From NCBI GenBank assembly GCA_030710605.1, contig CP092872.1, positions 93,708,627-93,772,626 of the forward strand: DNA of 64,000 bases. The letters are read 5' to 3'. The translations under genes were made by a program, and so were the position numbers. Below the pieces are notes generated by a model. The model was not told the origin of the DNA. It ran no database searches and saw only the letters and a list, made by a program, of their open reading frames with translations. Shown in pieces: positions 10,401 through 20,603 of the stretch. The first letter of the stretch is position 1, and every line of letters starts with the position of its first letter. The DNA comes from Cordylochernes scorpioides. Its lineage: Eukaryota; Arthropoda; Arachnida; Pseudoscorpiones; Chernetidae.

Positions 10401-10740
10401 CTAGGGCTATGTACCAATCCATTGTCGCCCAGTACTACTTATTAACACCCAACGAACGTACGAACTCAGTGTACTGAATTCCTAATTAGAACGGAACTGT
10501 GGTTCAATTAATCAAACGTTAGAACGGGGTATTGAATTCCTCTATTCATACTTTCACAACCTTGCCCCCTTATATAAATGTTATTCAGCTATATTCAAGG
10601 TGAAGTAATTTGTTTGTATGACTTGTGTTTGTGTTCTATTAAATTATTTTTTATTAAGTTTCTAATAGAAAGGTGTGTTTTATCTTGTATAAGTTAGTTA
10701 GTAGAAAGACGGATGGGTGACCTCCTAAATTTAATTTCAC
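10401..10740. other. no recognised feature
   Basis: AT-rich DNA without a gene pattern. Confidence 0.3.
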
Positions 10741-10924
10741 CAAGATAATTGATCTATAGTTAGTTTAGTGGCAAAACTTGGTCCAATTGATCCATTCATT
10801 GAGGATTTTAGTGGGAAAATAATGGTGATATTTTCCTTACCTTCCACATCCATATACCACAGTTGACATAACAGTAGATTCATCCACATTAAGAAGCCAT
10901 TTCCAACTTCATGAGCAAGTAAAT
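10741..10924 (-). other. possible degenerate protease-like exon
   Basis: The minus strand reads LLAHEVGNGF, which resembles the HExxH zinc site of metalloproteases with the second His replaced. A GTAAGG donor lies about 70 bases downstream (near 10846). The reading continues from 11283-11330 across an inserted fold-back element, where the same strand gives YGERHLLAHE when the insertion is removed. A stop and the lost His argue for a pseudogene or chance. This is a weak call. Confidence 0.18.
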
Positions 10925-11298
10925 ATAGATGGAAATTTTGCCGGGAGGAATTTGATCTAAAGAGATAAGGGTCGCCTCTCCCGTCAAAATAGACGTCTAA
11001 AACCAGATGCCATCTAGATATGGCCCAGCCACGTTGCCAGCTAAACACCTCTTTGGTGGATTGTCAAGATTCCATTATATCCCGTGTGGATCTCATGGAA
11101 TTAAAGTCCGCCCTAGACTGACAAGGGTCATTAGCCCTAAACCATGGTCTCTAGGTGGACACTTTTCAGTTTGCCAAAGTTGGTGTTGTGGCTTTGTCAC
11201 CGACCCGAAGCCGCTAGTTGCGGCGACGGTCAATAGATGGCGTCTGGTTTTAGACATCTATTTTGACGGGAGAGGCAACCCTTGTCTCTTTGAGGCAA
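10925..11298. mobile_element. fold-back element with decayed hammerhead
   Basis: Outer left end TAGATGGAAATTTTGCCGGG and right arm ending near CTTGTCTCTTTG. The direct repeat GCAAGTAAAT flanks the insertion (about 10915 and 11296), which looks like a target-site duplication of about 10 bp. The hammerhead at 11108-11158 (plus strand) keeps stem I and the CCATGGTC mini stem III. The core reads CTGACAA and TAAA instead of CTGACGA and GAAA, so it should be inactive. Confidence 0.72.
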
Positions 11299-11982
11299 GT
11301 AAATGTCTTTCTCCATATCAGGATGGTGTTGGAGACTTATCTAGGTTTTCTTATCAGATGTTTTCTTACATGATTTGCCTTTTAGATATGAATTGCATAG
11401 AGACTTTTAGTTGGAAAGATGCAGAATTCTTGATCTTGTAGTTTTTATTGTATGTTTTATCTTTGTGTGTAGTGTCAACGCCATTATTGTCTTGCATTTT
11501 AAATAGAACAAATGTTAAAAATTATTTTAAAAAAGAATCGACATTGTGAAAAATGAAACTAATACATAAAATATCTATAACCTTTATATTAATAAGAAAA
11601 AATAGTACAAATGTGATATTGTACTGGGATAAGGTTCATAAATTATTAAAAAGGCCTTATCGTGAAACTGAAAGTTGCATAAGGAGATGCCTTTTTCATA
11701 CTTTACATTAATAATTTCGGGAAAAAACAACTCTGGCGAATAGAGTTTTAAAAGAAATAAATATAATTTTAACATAACAACCTTACAATCCCAAAAAGTC
11801 AAAATATAGAATTACAGAATTACCTCGATATATTATATCAACTATACCATGGCACCAGAGAATCAAAGAGAGGAGGTCAAGATACATAGAATAGCTACAA
11901 TACTTTCTGTAAACTGGGAGACTGTGAATACTGTAGTGGATATATACCTCTTTGTCTCTTTTATATTTCCTTTATTTTTTAA
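11299..11982. other. no recognised feature
   Basis: 11299-11440 continues the host sequence interrupted by the fold-back element. The remainder is AT-rich with no gene pattern. Confidence 0.3.
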
Positions 11983-12278
11983 TATGATGCACTAGCGCAC
12001 CATCTGTTATCAAAATTCGAAACTATTTTAAAGGCGTAAGATTCTTTCTGAAATTAAACAATTTCTACTGCCCTTACTGCAATGGAAAAATTAATGGGAG
12101 GGCCTGGCTCATCAGTGGTGAACCCTCCCAGCGGTTTCGCCAGTTTAATCTAATCAGTGGTGAACCCTCCCAGCGGTTTCGCCAGTTTAATCTAATCAGT
12201 GGTGAACCCTCCCAGCGGTTTCGTCAGTTTAATCTAATCAGTGGTGAACCCTCCCAGCGGTTTGGCCAGTTTAATTTT
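11983..12278 (+). mobile_element. Q-family repeat with a fourfold 41-bp duplication
   Basis: The Q family, as I call it here, starts with GATGCATTAGCGCGCCATCT and contains ATTATAGACGCGTATGATTC, TCTACTGCCCTTACTGCAAT, GGGAGGG...CCCTCCC and AGCGGTTTCGCCAG. In this copy the segment ATCAGTGGTGAACCCTCCCA plus GCGGTTTCGCCAGTTTAATC is repeated four times at about 12110-12275. The right end of the family is absent. Confidence 0.8.
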
Positions 12279-12394
12279 TTAATGTTGTCTTTATACGGAA
12301 ATGTGAGAAAATATTCATAATATTCAGACATTTTTTAAATTTAGAGAAATTAATTGATACATCTTAAATTAAAAAGACATATTAGTAAATTCAA

Positions 12395-12572
12395 CAACAA
12401 CAACAACAAAAAGCCTTTATTGATGACCTCTCGTCCTATATAGGATTCGCCAGTTTACAGAGTAAGAGAAGAGAACTAAGAATACAGAGATATATGTAGT
12501 AGGTATAGTATAGTATTTTCTACACTGTGACTATATACAACAGCAGCAACAAGCCTTTTACTGGAATCAAAG
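12395..12572 (-). mobile_element. LINE 3' end, family B
   Basis: Reverse complement of the fragment at 310-526, from the CAA-repeat tail through the AATAAA complement and the ATAGGATTCGCCAGTTTACA phrase to CTTTTACTGGAATCAAAG. Confidence 0.72.
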
Positions 12573-12639
12573 TATATTAGTAAATTAAATTTATAAATTG
12601 CCATCTATCTATAAAATTTGTAACAAATAAATTTACTGG

Positions 12640-12930
12640 CAATGTGTTTCTTTTCAATAATATCATTGATAAATTTGATGATATTATTGAAAAAAAAAAA
12701 AGAAACACATCGCCAGTAAAAAAGACAAATATTGGATTAAAAAAAAAAAATATATTTACCAATATTCCAGTTGTCTGAACGCCAACCTTTTTCAAAGTAC
12801 AACAATGTATGTTGTTTTTCAACTAATTCTGTTGACGTTATGTGGCGCTGAGTTTGTTGTTGACACACATTGAATATGTTATAACACCTTGATAAAGGTT
12901 GGCGTTCAGCCAACTGAAATATTGGTAAAG
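12640..12930. repeat. two inverted repeats, one with hammerhead-like ends
   Basis: 12632-12722 is a palindrome around GATAAATTTGATGATATT with arms that share TGTGTTTCTTTTCAATAAT and its complement. 12757-12800 (minus) and 12889-12925 (plus) form a second, spaced inverted pair. Each reads TTGATAAAGGTTGGCGTTCA then GCCAACTGAAATATTGG. This is the order core-stemII-GAAA seen at Penelope-like termini, but the 5' core TTGATAA lacks the invariant C and G. Confidence 0.5.
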
Positions 12931-13004
12931 TAAATGATTTTTTGATCCAATATATGCCTTTTTAATTATAAATATATGGCTTTTTAAGCAAATTCAAACA
13001 TATA

Positions 13005-13184
13005 CAGTAGAACCTCCTTTTAGCGGACACCCCACTACCAGATACCTCTCTACAAAGGACAGTTTTATTTGCAAAATTACCATTTTTACAATTTAGCAAC
13101 TCTCCGGTAAGAGGACATCTCTCCCTAAAGGACACTTTGGCTCTGCAATTAGGTGTTGTCCTTTACAGGGAAGTAGTTCTACTG
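13005..13184. mobile_element. pogo/Tigger-type MITE
   Basis: Ends are CAGTAGAACCTCC and AAGTAGTTCTACTG with TA on both sides; 180 bp. The interior shares GTCCTTTACA and ACCTCTCTACAAAGGACAG with the copy at 9081-9254 in mixed order. Confidence 0.8.
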
Positions 13185-13204
13185 TATTTAAAAAGTGTGG
13201 TTTA

Positions 13205-13435
13205 AATTATTACCAATACCTAGGTAGCGCGCTATAAATAAATAAAAAACTGAATAAAAGTTTGACAGACGCCAATGTTTTCAGTAACGGTCGAAGCACG
13301 TGCGTTGAGGATTTGTTCACCAAACGATGATTGCAATCGTCTGACCACTTATGTGAAAAGGCGGGAAAACAATAGCGTCGTCTGCTACCAAACCAGATTA
13401 CTTTCTCCACGACTTCACTTCACGGGGTAATCCTG
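13205..13435. other. no recognised feature
   Basis: Higher GC than its surroundings but without a supported exon. Confidence 0.25.
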
Positions 13436-13441
13436 TAAAAA

Positions 13442-13648
13442 TTGATTAACAATGAAACCTTTGTTTGGGGTTCAATCTTGAAGGTTTCCTTTGTGTTTAC
13501 AGACAATGGGCATGTTGAGACATGGGATGTGTTTGATGGTCTTTTTGGTGCTACTGTTGGGTGTTGTGTGATTGATGTTGGGGAAGTTTTGACATTATCC
13601 AATTATATCTCTTTGTTTATACAATTTTATTTGAAAAAGGGAAAATAA
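13442..13648 (+). CDS. candidate exon, WD-repeat-like
   Basis: The translation around FVFTDNGHVETWDVFDGLFG has the hydrophobic-turn-WD pattern of a WD40 blade. The composition is richer in G than the flanking DNA. I see no clean acceptor or donor: the frame opens in AT-rich sequence and ends in a lysine-rich tail at a TAA. It could be a pseudogene or a chance open frame. Confidence 0.22.
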   Translation: MINNETFVWGSILKVSFVFTDNGHVETWDVFDGLFGATVGCCVIDVGEVLTLSNYISLFIQFYLKKGK

Positions 13649-13679
13649 AATTCAGTAAAAAATTTCTTTCAATTTTGCA

Positions 13680-13771
13680 AGCTTTCGAGCAAATATACTG
13701 CTGTTCAAAGGGCAGATTGTACATAGAGTATTAGCCCGTTGAAGAGCAATATATATTTGTTCAAAAGCTTG
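13680..13771. repeat. inverted pair of PLE-type motifs
   Basis: The left part (minus) and right part (plus, 13737-13771) are near complements. The right reads CGTTGAAGAGCAA, a weak stem and TTCAAAAGCTTGC, i.e. a decayed core-stemII-GAAAGCTTG motif. Confidence 0.4.
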
Positions 13772-13857
13772 CAAAACCAAAATTAAAATTGCATGCTAAT
13801 TCTGTACATATTTAAAATATCTTTCTTTCTTTTCTTTCAAAATTTTGTTTATGTTTA

Positions 13858-13920
13858 AAGTGCAAGTGTCCCTAGGGGGACATAGCGCTCTAAGTCGTAA
13901 TAGAGAAATAAAGAAAAATA
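13858..13920 (+). mobile_element. retroposon 3' end (CCCTAGGGGGACA hairpin)
   Basis: The phrase GTGTCCCTAGGGGGACATAG then AGAAATAAAG is a short hairpin plus polyadenylation-like signal. It recurs at 14635-14680 (minus), 35925-35985 and 59465-59515 (plus), so it is the 3' end of a dispersed retroposon. Confidence 0.55.
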
Positions 13921-14287
13921 TTTTTTTTTACCGGATTTTTATTTTTCCTTTTTCTAATAATTTCTGGGTTGCCATTGCTCACATTCTATTTTATGTTTGT
14001 TTTAATTGGAAAAATGATGTTTTGGTCTTGTGTATGTTCTATATTCAGAATACAAACAAACTTGCAGTAAGCTAAAACCTCGACTAAAATATTTAAAAAA
14101 TAGAATTCTGTGATAGTTTGCCTTTATTATCAATTAAAGATTTTGACTTTATCCTGTTCTTTACATTTTATTTCTATTTGTCACACACAAATCTTTTTGA
14201 AAATAGAGCAATCCATAATCAAATTTTGGGATTTCAAATCAAATCTCAATATCGGAGATTGAAAAAGGATTCATTTATTAATATATT

Positions 14288-14288
<1 letters not shown>

Positions 14289-14325
<37 letters not shown>

Positions 14326-14330
14326 GGTTT
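14289..14330 (+). repeat. (CT)n microsatellite
   Basis: About 20 CT units with one TTT interruption. Confidence 0.9.
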
Positions 14331-14814
14331 ACTGAACTCTAACCTATGTAAATATATAATAACGTATTTAGTTTTATATACGCTATATAAAATGAATATG
14401 TTTTTATGCTTTGATAAAGGTTTTTAGAGTTCAGACAACCAAAATATTTGACAAATTATTTTTTTCAATCCAATATTTCCCTTTCTATTATCTACAAATA
14501 TTTTTATTTAGACAGAATCTTATACAGATTCTCTTGGGTTGAGATAATAGAGTAAAATAAGCAAAAATATATATTTATTACCAAACGATACCTATAGTAC
14601 TATAGTTTATTTTATTTTATTTATTTTATTTTAAAACGCTATGTTCCCCTAGGGACACTTGCGCTGTCATACATGTATGCCTTTACATTTGTCTATACAT
14701 ATATATTTACAATAATTTTAGGCCGTAAAGAATATAGTACTATAGTACTTAATGGTACGATTAAGTGTGTGCCAATATTTGCTTGAATTCTTCCCTGATT
14801 GGGAACATATCCAC
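14331..14814. other. AT-rich DNA, retroposon 3' end at 14635-14680
   Basis: It contains the minus-strand copy of the CCCTAGGGG hairpin tail and, at about 14409-14455, a diverged TTGATAAAGG...ACCAAAATATTTG motif like that at 12889. No gene is seen. Confidence 0.4.
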
Positions 14815-14945
14815 ACAATATCACACAAAACACAACACAAAACATCACACAAAACACAACACACAACATAAAATAACAAAACAGCAACACAGCACAAAAC
14901 AACAACAACAACACACAACATAACACACAACAACAACAACATTCA
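14815..14945 (+). repeat. ACACAACA-rich low complexity
   Basis: A/C-only repetition similar to 6505-6945, next to a palindrome. Confidence 0.7.
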
Positions 14946-14967
14946 TGGTAAACGGTTTGCGGATTTC

Positions 14968-15070
14968 GACAAATTAGAAAGAGGGAATCATATATCGCCG
15001 CAACTCTTTTTTATTCCTTAATCGCGTTAATAAAAAAGAGTTGCGGCGATATATGATTCCCTCTTTCTAA
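14968..15070. repeat. near-perfect palindrome
   Basis: Arms of about 44 bases (TTAGAAAGAGGGAATCATAT, then ATCGCCGCAACTCTTTTTTA) are separated by a 12-14 base centre. It contains no hammerhead core that I can see, unlike most other palindromes here. Confidence 0.85.
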
Positions 15071-15423
15071 CAACAACATTGTTGCTACATGTTAGCCACA
15101 TGCAGACAAACAAGACCCAGAGTGTGGGGAGAAAACAACATGTCCCACAAATAGAACTTATTTAAATTGGATTTTTCTGTGCGCCGTTCCCCATCATTAG
15201 ATAGGATTAAGGTCAGATTTGACCAACCCAGATATTTTAATATTTTCAGTAAATCTCTGCTCTAAGACGTTGGGATTAGCCGGAGTCCGGGCAATATTTC
15301 ACTGTCGAATACCGGTTGTTCTATCGTTGCACTGTCGTCTATATAGACACTGGCGTGGACAATGTAAGTATTGTTCCAAAATCACTTTATTAGGTACCGC
15401 TCAAAAAGAGCAACCTAGTTTAT
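15071..15423. other. no recognised feature
   Basis: Mixed composition; no repeat partner or splice pattern was recognised. Confidence 0.3.
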
Positions 15424-15714
15424 GATACACCTATCCCCCGATTTACACGGTACTTGTTTTACACGTTTTCGCTTTTACGCGGTTTTCCAAAAAAGTTTTT
15501 TGTTTTGTTTTTATCGCACTATACTAAATGCTACTGTGATTGAACACATGCGCTGTGTACACATCTCACGAGGAATCCCGAGCTTATGTGCTGACTACAT
15601 ATTTTAACCTGTCAATGCATTTTATTTTTATTTCTGTGTACACCTATCCCCCGATTTATACGTTTTTCTCAGGAACGTATCTACCGTGTAAATCGGGGGA
15701 TAGGTGTATTTGCA
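15424..15714. mobile_element. MITE with TACACCTATCCCCCGATTTA ends
   Basis: The left terminus ACACCTATCCCCCGATTTAC is inverted at the right as GTAAATCGGGGGATAGGTGT. An additional copy of the terminus lies inside at about 15637-15662, so a second element or end is nested. The right end is followed by AT, and the pattern is that of Tc1/mariner-like short elements. Confidence 0.7.
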
Positions 15715-15720
15715 ACAATG

Positions 15721-15967
15721 AATATTGAAGAAGGAACAAAAGATAACGGGGACGTGTTTCTAATGCTGTAAATTCGGCAAGTTTTCGGACTTTGACGTCC
15801 TTCGACAGGCTACTTTCCAAGAAACTGAGATAATATTTACCTGTATATAAATATTCTCTTTCAGTTTCTTGGAAAGTTACCTGTCAAAGGACGTCAAAGT
15901 CCGAAAGCTTGCCGAATTTACAGCATTAGAAACACGTCCCCGTTAACTTTTGTTCCTTCTTCAATAT
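15721..15967. mobile_element. palindromic PLE-type terminus
   Basis: Two arms of about 110 bases, nearly identical, face each other. Each arm runs from a hammerhead-like motif outward through GCCGAATTTACAGCATTAGA and AACACGTCCCCGTTA to the ends ATTGAAGAAGGAAC. The plus motif (15881-15910) is CTGTCAA, GGAC-GTCAAA-GTCC, GAAAGCTT. The minus motif (15778-15808) has CTGTCGA and GAAAACTT. Head-to-head termini are usual for Penelope-like elements. Confidence 0.7.
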
Positions 15968-16035
15968 GATGTCAGACGATTCCTTCTCTCGTAACAATGA
16001 CTATGTGAAGGTTATTTACATATTAAACAAAAAGT

Positions 16036-16102
16036 TAACGCGGGATTCAATCCCAGTTCATGACTGTCGGGAATCGAGGGTTTTAACCACTCGTCCACCG
16101 AC
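16036..16102 (-). pseudogene. tRNA-like sequence or SINE head
   Basis: On the minus strand GTCGGTGGACGAGTGGTTAA holds an A-box-like segment and GGATTGAATCCC a B-box-like segment, spaced as in a tRNA. No good acceptor stem forms. It differs from the main SINE head, so it is either another tRNA-derived repeat or a tRNA pseudogene. Confidence 0.5.
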
Positions 16103-16104
16103 TC

Positions 16105-16475
16105 TCTCTTCTTCTTCTTTCTTATCTTCACTCAATCCTATTAGGGTATCAAGCTTGTAAAGCTTGAGATCATGACTGGGTGAAGTAGAATGCGTCTGCC
16201 TTTGTCATTAAGACTGGGAGCACTACTCAGTGGCAGGCCGACTTAGCTATAAAAGAAACGGCAGCCTCTGACATGAGGAACAGACACCATGTGCAGCCGC
16301 TCCTAACATGGAGTACAAACGCTGCTCATCCTGTATTCCTGGATTAGGAGCCCTTACAGGGTACTATCAGCCGGGCCAGCTGAACCCAGGTTTTTTAGTG
16401 AGCTTGTTACTGCTCCCCCTCCTCCTTTTTCATCCGGGCTTGGGACCGGCAAAGGCGGAGTTGACCACCGACTCT
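16105..16475 (+). repeat. dispersed 350-bp repeat, copy 1
   Basis: It shares long identical stretches with 36920-37265, including CATGACTGGGTGAAGTAGAA, GCAGCCGCTCCTAACATGGA and CATCCGGGCTTGGGAC. It is GC-richer than the surroundings. The class is unknown; it may be the 5' region of a retrotransposon. Confidence 0.7.
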
Positions 16476-16543
16476 TATTATGGATAATGTAAGTTAGTGT
16501 TAGAAAATCGATTGAATTTGACAAATATTTACATTCTTTGACA

Positions 16544-16645
16544 TGATGCATTAGTGCACTATCGAGAAATGTAAATTATTTTGACGCATATGATTTAAAT
16601 ATATATAATAAAACAATGTATCTACTGCGCTTACTGCATTGAATA
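16544..16645 (+). mobile_element. Q-family fragment
   Basis: Diverged left end (GATGCATTAGTGCACTATC, then TCTACTGCGCTTACTGCAT). Confidence 0.6.
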
Positions 16646-16794
16646 GACTCACGGCTAGGTTAGGTTACCGTGTGTGTTGGCAGTAGAAATCTCCCCAGCT
16701 GACCATGGCAGAACAATAGTGTTGAGAGGGAAAGCAACGAACCTGACCTAGTTACACGGCTGATTGCCTCGTGTAGGTGTTCACAACTTGGATA

Positions 16795-17815
16795 CTCTCG
16801 GATTCGTTTTGGACTCGTGTAGTTTGTTCTCCGTGTCGTTTTGGTCTCGTGTAACTCGGGGCTTTGTGTAGTTTAGGCTCCGTGTCGTTTTGGTCTCGTG
16901 TAGTTTGTTCTCCGTGTCGTTTTGGTCTCGTGTAACTCGGGGCTTCATGTAGTTTTGAACTCCGTGTCGTTTTGGACTCGGGTAGTTTGGGCTCCGTGTC
17001 GTTTTGGTCTCGTCTAACTTAGGGCTTCGTGTAGTTTAGGCTCCGTGTCGTTTTGGACTTGTGTGGTTTGGGCTTCGGGTCGTTTTAGACTCGTGTAGTT
17101 TAGGCTCCGTGTCGTTTTGGACTCGTGTAGTTTAGGCCCCGTGTCGTTTTGGATTCGTGTGGTTTGGGCTCCGTGTCGTTTTAGACTCGTGTAGTTTGGG
17201 ATCAGTGTCGTTTTGGAATCGTGTAGTTTGGGCTCCGTGTTGTTTTGGACTCGTGTAGTTTGGGCTCCGTGTCGTTTTAGACTCGGGTGGTTTGGGCTTC
17301 GGGTCGTTTTGGACTCGTGTAGTTTGGGCTCCGTGTCGTTTTGGACTCGTGTAGTTTGGGCTCCGTGTCGTTTTAGACTCGTGTAGTTTGGGCTTCGGGT
17401 CGTTTTAGACTCGGGTGGTTTGGGCTTCGGGTCGTTTTGGACTCGGGTGGTTTGGGCTCCGTGTCGTTTTAGACTCGTGTAGTTTGGGCTTCGGGTCGTT
17501 TTAGACTCGTGTAGTTTGGGCTCCGTGTCGTTTTAGACTCGTGTAGTTTGGGCTTCGGGTCGTTTTAGACTCGGGTGGTTTGGGCTTCGGGTCGTTTTGG
17601 ACTCGTGTAGTTTGGGCTTCGGGTCGTTTTGGACTCGTGTAGTTTGGGCTTCGTGTCGTTTTGGACTCGTGTAGTTTGGGCTTCGTGTCGTTTTGGACTC
17701 GTGTAATTTGGGCTTCGTGTCGTTTTGGACTCGTGTAGTTTGGGCTTCGGGTCGTTTTGGACTCGTGTAGTTTGGGCTGCGTGTGGTTTTGGACTTGTGT
17801 AGTTTAAGACTTGTA
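16795..17815 (+). repeat. 32-bp minisatellite
   Basis: About 31 units of ACTCGTGTAGTTTGGGCTCC then GTGTCGTTTTGG. Since 32 is not a multiple of three and the minus strand lacks stops, all three minus frames stay open over hundreds of bases. That gives a 32-residue periodic peptide which I regard as an artefact. Many units differ at TCC/TTC and GTG/GGG positions. Confidence 0.92.
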
Positions 17816-17864
17816 CAGTAGTGAAATCGTATATTTTTAGAAACATAGTCAAAGAAAAAGGGCA

Positions 17865-17992
17865 TCTCCTAATCGTGTAACTAAAAGTCACTGATGGATG
17901 CGTTACCCTACGGAATAAATAGCAGCTAATTTTGTTGATTTTTAAATATTCTATAATTGTCCAAATCCTCTTTCTTGATTGATCAAACACAA
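17865..17992 (+). mobile_element. mariner-type transposon remnant, 3' part
   Basis: It is similar to 47990-48115 (CGTGTAACTA..., GGAATAAATA, TTGTTGATTTTTAAATATT), which lies directly downstream of a mariner transposase fragment. It therefore represents the end of the same element. No ORF remains. Confidence 0.45.
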
Positions 17993-17997
17993 CACAT

Positions 17998-18140
17998 ACA
18001 GCATTATTAAGACCACCGGTCTTATATAGATTCGATACAGGAAGGAAGCATAGATAGAGCTTCTATACTCCAGGCAGCGCAGAACCCAACAGCCTCCAGC
18101 TCCGACGTATGTACAGTGGCCACAGAATCCACTGTGCATA
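17998..18140 (-). mobile_element. LINE 3' end, family C
   Basis: Minus-strand copy of the 10262-10400 fragment. The AATAATGCTG tail end and the AAGACCGGTGGTCTT hairpin come first on the plus strand, and a short coding remnant follows (GCTGTTGGGTTCTGCGCTGC on the minus strand). Confidence 0.6.
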
Positions 18141-19039
18141 GGTTAGCGTATCACTGAAAAGACGAGTGTGGAATCAAGAAGAGAGCGAAGAATTTGGTCT
18201 ATATAATAGCAAATATATTCACGCTAAGTTTCATGAAACTCCACAAGTTTGAATGTAGTAGCACATACCAATGTAAATCATTGATAGAACGCCATGTTAG
18301 AAATAGCTCTAGAATCTTCCAATTTGAACCATCAACTCCGTCCCGCGTGATTGCGAAGAAAGACCTTGTCAAACGGACGAAACATCAAAACAGACGAAGG
18401 ACCACCAGTATGGCGGAAGAAGATAATATTTCACCCAAACTTGCCGGCGTAGGAAGACAAATGGAGGCGTGAAAGTAGGTCGTTGCCACGAGTGGTTTAG
18501 GATGGCACACGTCGTGTGCAAGTTTGACGTCACCACGCCATGTGCATTTGGAAACTTTGCATATTGGCTGAGATACAGAAGATTGTTGGAAGATATGCCA
18601 ACATAATCCTTATATACAGTATATACAGTCGTTGATGGTTTTTCTTGATTTATATGAAGAAAATGGATTGGCCAAATATCAGGGAACACGTTAAATCAAT
18701 GTTTAGTTGATTTCTGTTCCACTAGATGGCGCTCTACCATCTAAAAAGCTTATGTAGGCAGGTCAGGATATGCCTTTTTTTGTTTTTTTAAGAGTAATTA
18801 TTCTTTAGTATGTATACATCGGGAATAGGAATTTTTCAATAAAACGGATATTTTTCCTGTGGTTCCACCCCCCCATAACAACTCTAAACTAATTTTAAAA
18901 GAGAACTACATTCCTCAAAGGCATTCTCCTGCCTTTTTTATATACAGATTCCCGAAAGTTATGGTAGAGAGTAGCAAAAAAAAAACAATGGATTTTATGT
19001 TAATTATTAGTTTTTGTATTTATTTGTATAATGCCCACA
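18141..19039. other. unassigned DNA with one short repeat
   Basis: 18715-18790 (AGATGGCGCTCTACCATC, CAGGATATGCCTTTTTT) recurs at 27305-27375 and is a short dispersed repeat. 18290-18475 has moderate GC but no supported exon. Nothing else is recognised. Confidence 0.4.
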
Positions 19040-19190
19040 CACTATTGCTAAACTGTCCTGGTGTGGAACTAAAACCTACCCACATATTCTCATGCCCAGC
19101 AATGGCCGCAGCCTTGCAGAAAAATGACATGGATCCAGAACTTTACACACCCAAGATAGAGAACGACTGCTGTGATAGAGATGTATGGAG
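19040..19190 (+). pseudogene. LINE protein C-terminus (family D)
   Basis: It reads NCPGVELKPTHIFSCPAMAA and then DMDPELYTPK, homologous to 4030-4222, with the second half of the Cys knuckle intact. It leads into a tandem array of the element's 3' end. Confidence 0.7.
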
Positions 19191-19775
19191 ATATCTGAGG
19201 CTCTTCATTGGACACGACAACAACAGAAATTTGACATGGACCCAGAACTTTACACACCCAAGAAAGAGAACGACTGCTGTGATAGAGATGTATGGAGACA
19301 TCTGAGGCTCTTCATTGGACACGACAACAAAAGAAATTTGACATGGACCCAGAACTTTACACACCCAAGATAAAGAACATTGAGACTGCTGTGATAGAGA
19401 TGTATGGAGACATCTGAGGTTCTTTATTGGACACGACAACAACAAAAATTTGACATGGACCCAGAACTTTACACACCCAAGATAGAGAACGACTGCTGTG
19501 ATAGAGATGTGCGAAGATATCTGAGGCTCTTCATTGGACACGACAACAACAACAGAAAATTGACATGGACCCAGAACTTTACACACCTAAGATAGAGAAC
19601 GACTGCTGTGATAGAGATGTATGGCGACATCTGAGGCTCTTCATTGGACACGACAACAACAACAGAAAATTGACATGGACCCAGAACTTTACACATCCAA
19701 GATAGAGAACGACTGCTGTGTTAGAGATGTATGGCGACATCTGAGGTTCTTCATTGAACACGACAACAACAACTA
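19190..19775 (+). repeat. tandem array of LINE family D 3' ends
   Basis: Six units of about 105-120 bp: CATCTGAGGCTCTTCATTGG, ACACGACAACAACA, TTGACATGGACCCAGAACTT, then AGAGAACGACTGCTGTGATA. It lacks the (AC)n run of the 4223-5085 array, so the two arrays grew independently. Confidence 0.85.
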
Positions 19776-20516
19776 TTGCTAAAAATAACTATATTATAAA
19801 ACTTTATGATTTGACCTAAATTTAAACTCGGGATTAACTTTTTGAATGGAACTGTAAATAATTAGGATTTTGTCGTTTACCCTACAATTCTTTAATAAAA
19901 CAATAGTTCTTTAAATTGTCTTCTTAGACAAACTTAAAAAATCTTAATATTGTGTGTATGTGAGTCCCCCCCCCCCCCCCCCCTTCCCCTTGAAATATCT
20001 ATCAAAAAGGTATTACTGCAAATAAAAAATAAGTAATAGATTGCGCATATTTTTTGCGTCTTTTTAATGGGAAATTTATCATTTTTTATAATAGATTGTT
20101 CCTATCATAAAAATTTCCATCAAAGTTATCAAGTTGTATTCTTCTTGCCTTTACACATTTGACAGAAGCGTAGATAGCCTACAGTACAAGTTGTTCTGTA
20201 GACGTTGTCGCCTTTAGAGGAAGGATGTCGGTTATTACTGTCGAAATCCCCAGACATTGACGTCTACCACTTTCCCCAAAATGATTAAAATCCTTTCTTT
20301 TCTATTTTTGTATTCTCACAAAGTATTTTCCTTTTCATCTCCTCACTGGAAGGCCTTGAACTCTTAAAACCGAAATATATCCCCTGTTTGATGGTTGAAT
20401 AGATTTGCCCTACTAGAACTAATGATGATAAATACACATTTTTATTTCCCCTTAAAGTAAATAGTATATTTACATATGCTTTATTTACACGATAAAAGCA
20501 AATATTGTTGCACCAG
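19776..20516. other. AT-rich DNA with an 18-base poly(C)
   Basis: 19966-19983 is an uninterrupted C run. 20155-20300 is less AT-rich but has no supported exon. Confidence 0.4.
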
Positions 20517-20603
20517 GCTGCGGTTTGGCAGATTCTTCAGTCTTGACTCTATCCTCAGACGCGTCTTGCATCTTTCCAGAACGTGTCTCAACCATCCTAC
20601 AAG
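20517..20603 (+). CDS. candidate internal exon, unknown protein
   Basis: An acceptor-like GCACCAG precedes it and the donor AAG/GTTAAA follows. It encodes CGLADSSVLTLSSDASCIFP then ERVSTILQ in one frame. A related translation (LADSSTMILSCAGSCILPER, VSTILQ) is found on the minus strand at 60499-60703 with the same GTTGCACCAG before it. Similarity at the protein level suggests a coding history. I do not recognise the family; it might also belong to a retroelement. Confidence 0.35.

Noticed and set aside
16036-16102. Functional tRNA gene
   Set aside because: A- and B-box-like segments are present but no acceptor stem forms; listed as tRNA-like only.
17533-17990. Minus-strand frames encoding a 32-residue periodic basic peptide
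   Set aside because: A product of the 32-bp minisatellite; no start context, splice site or non-repeat domain.
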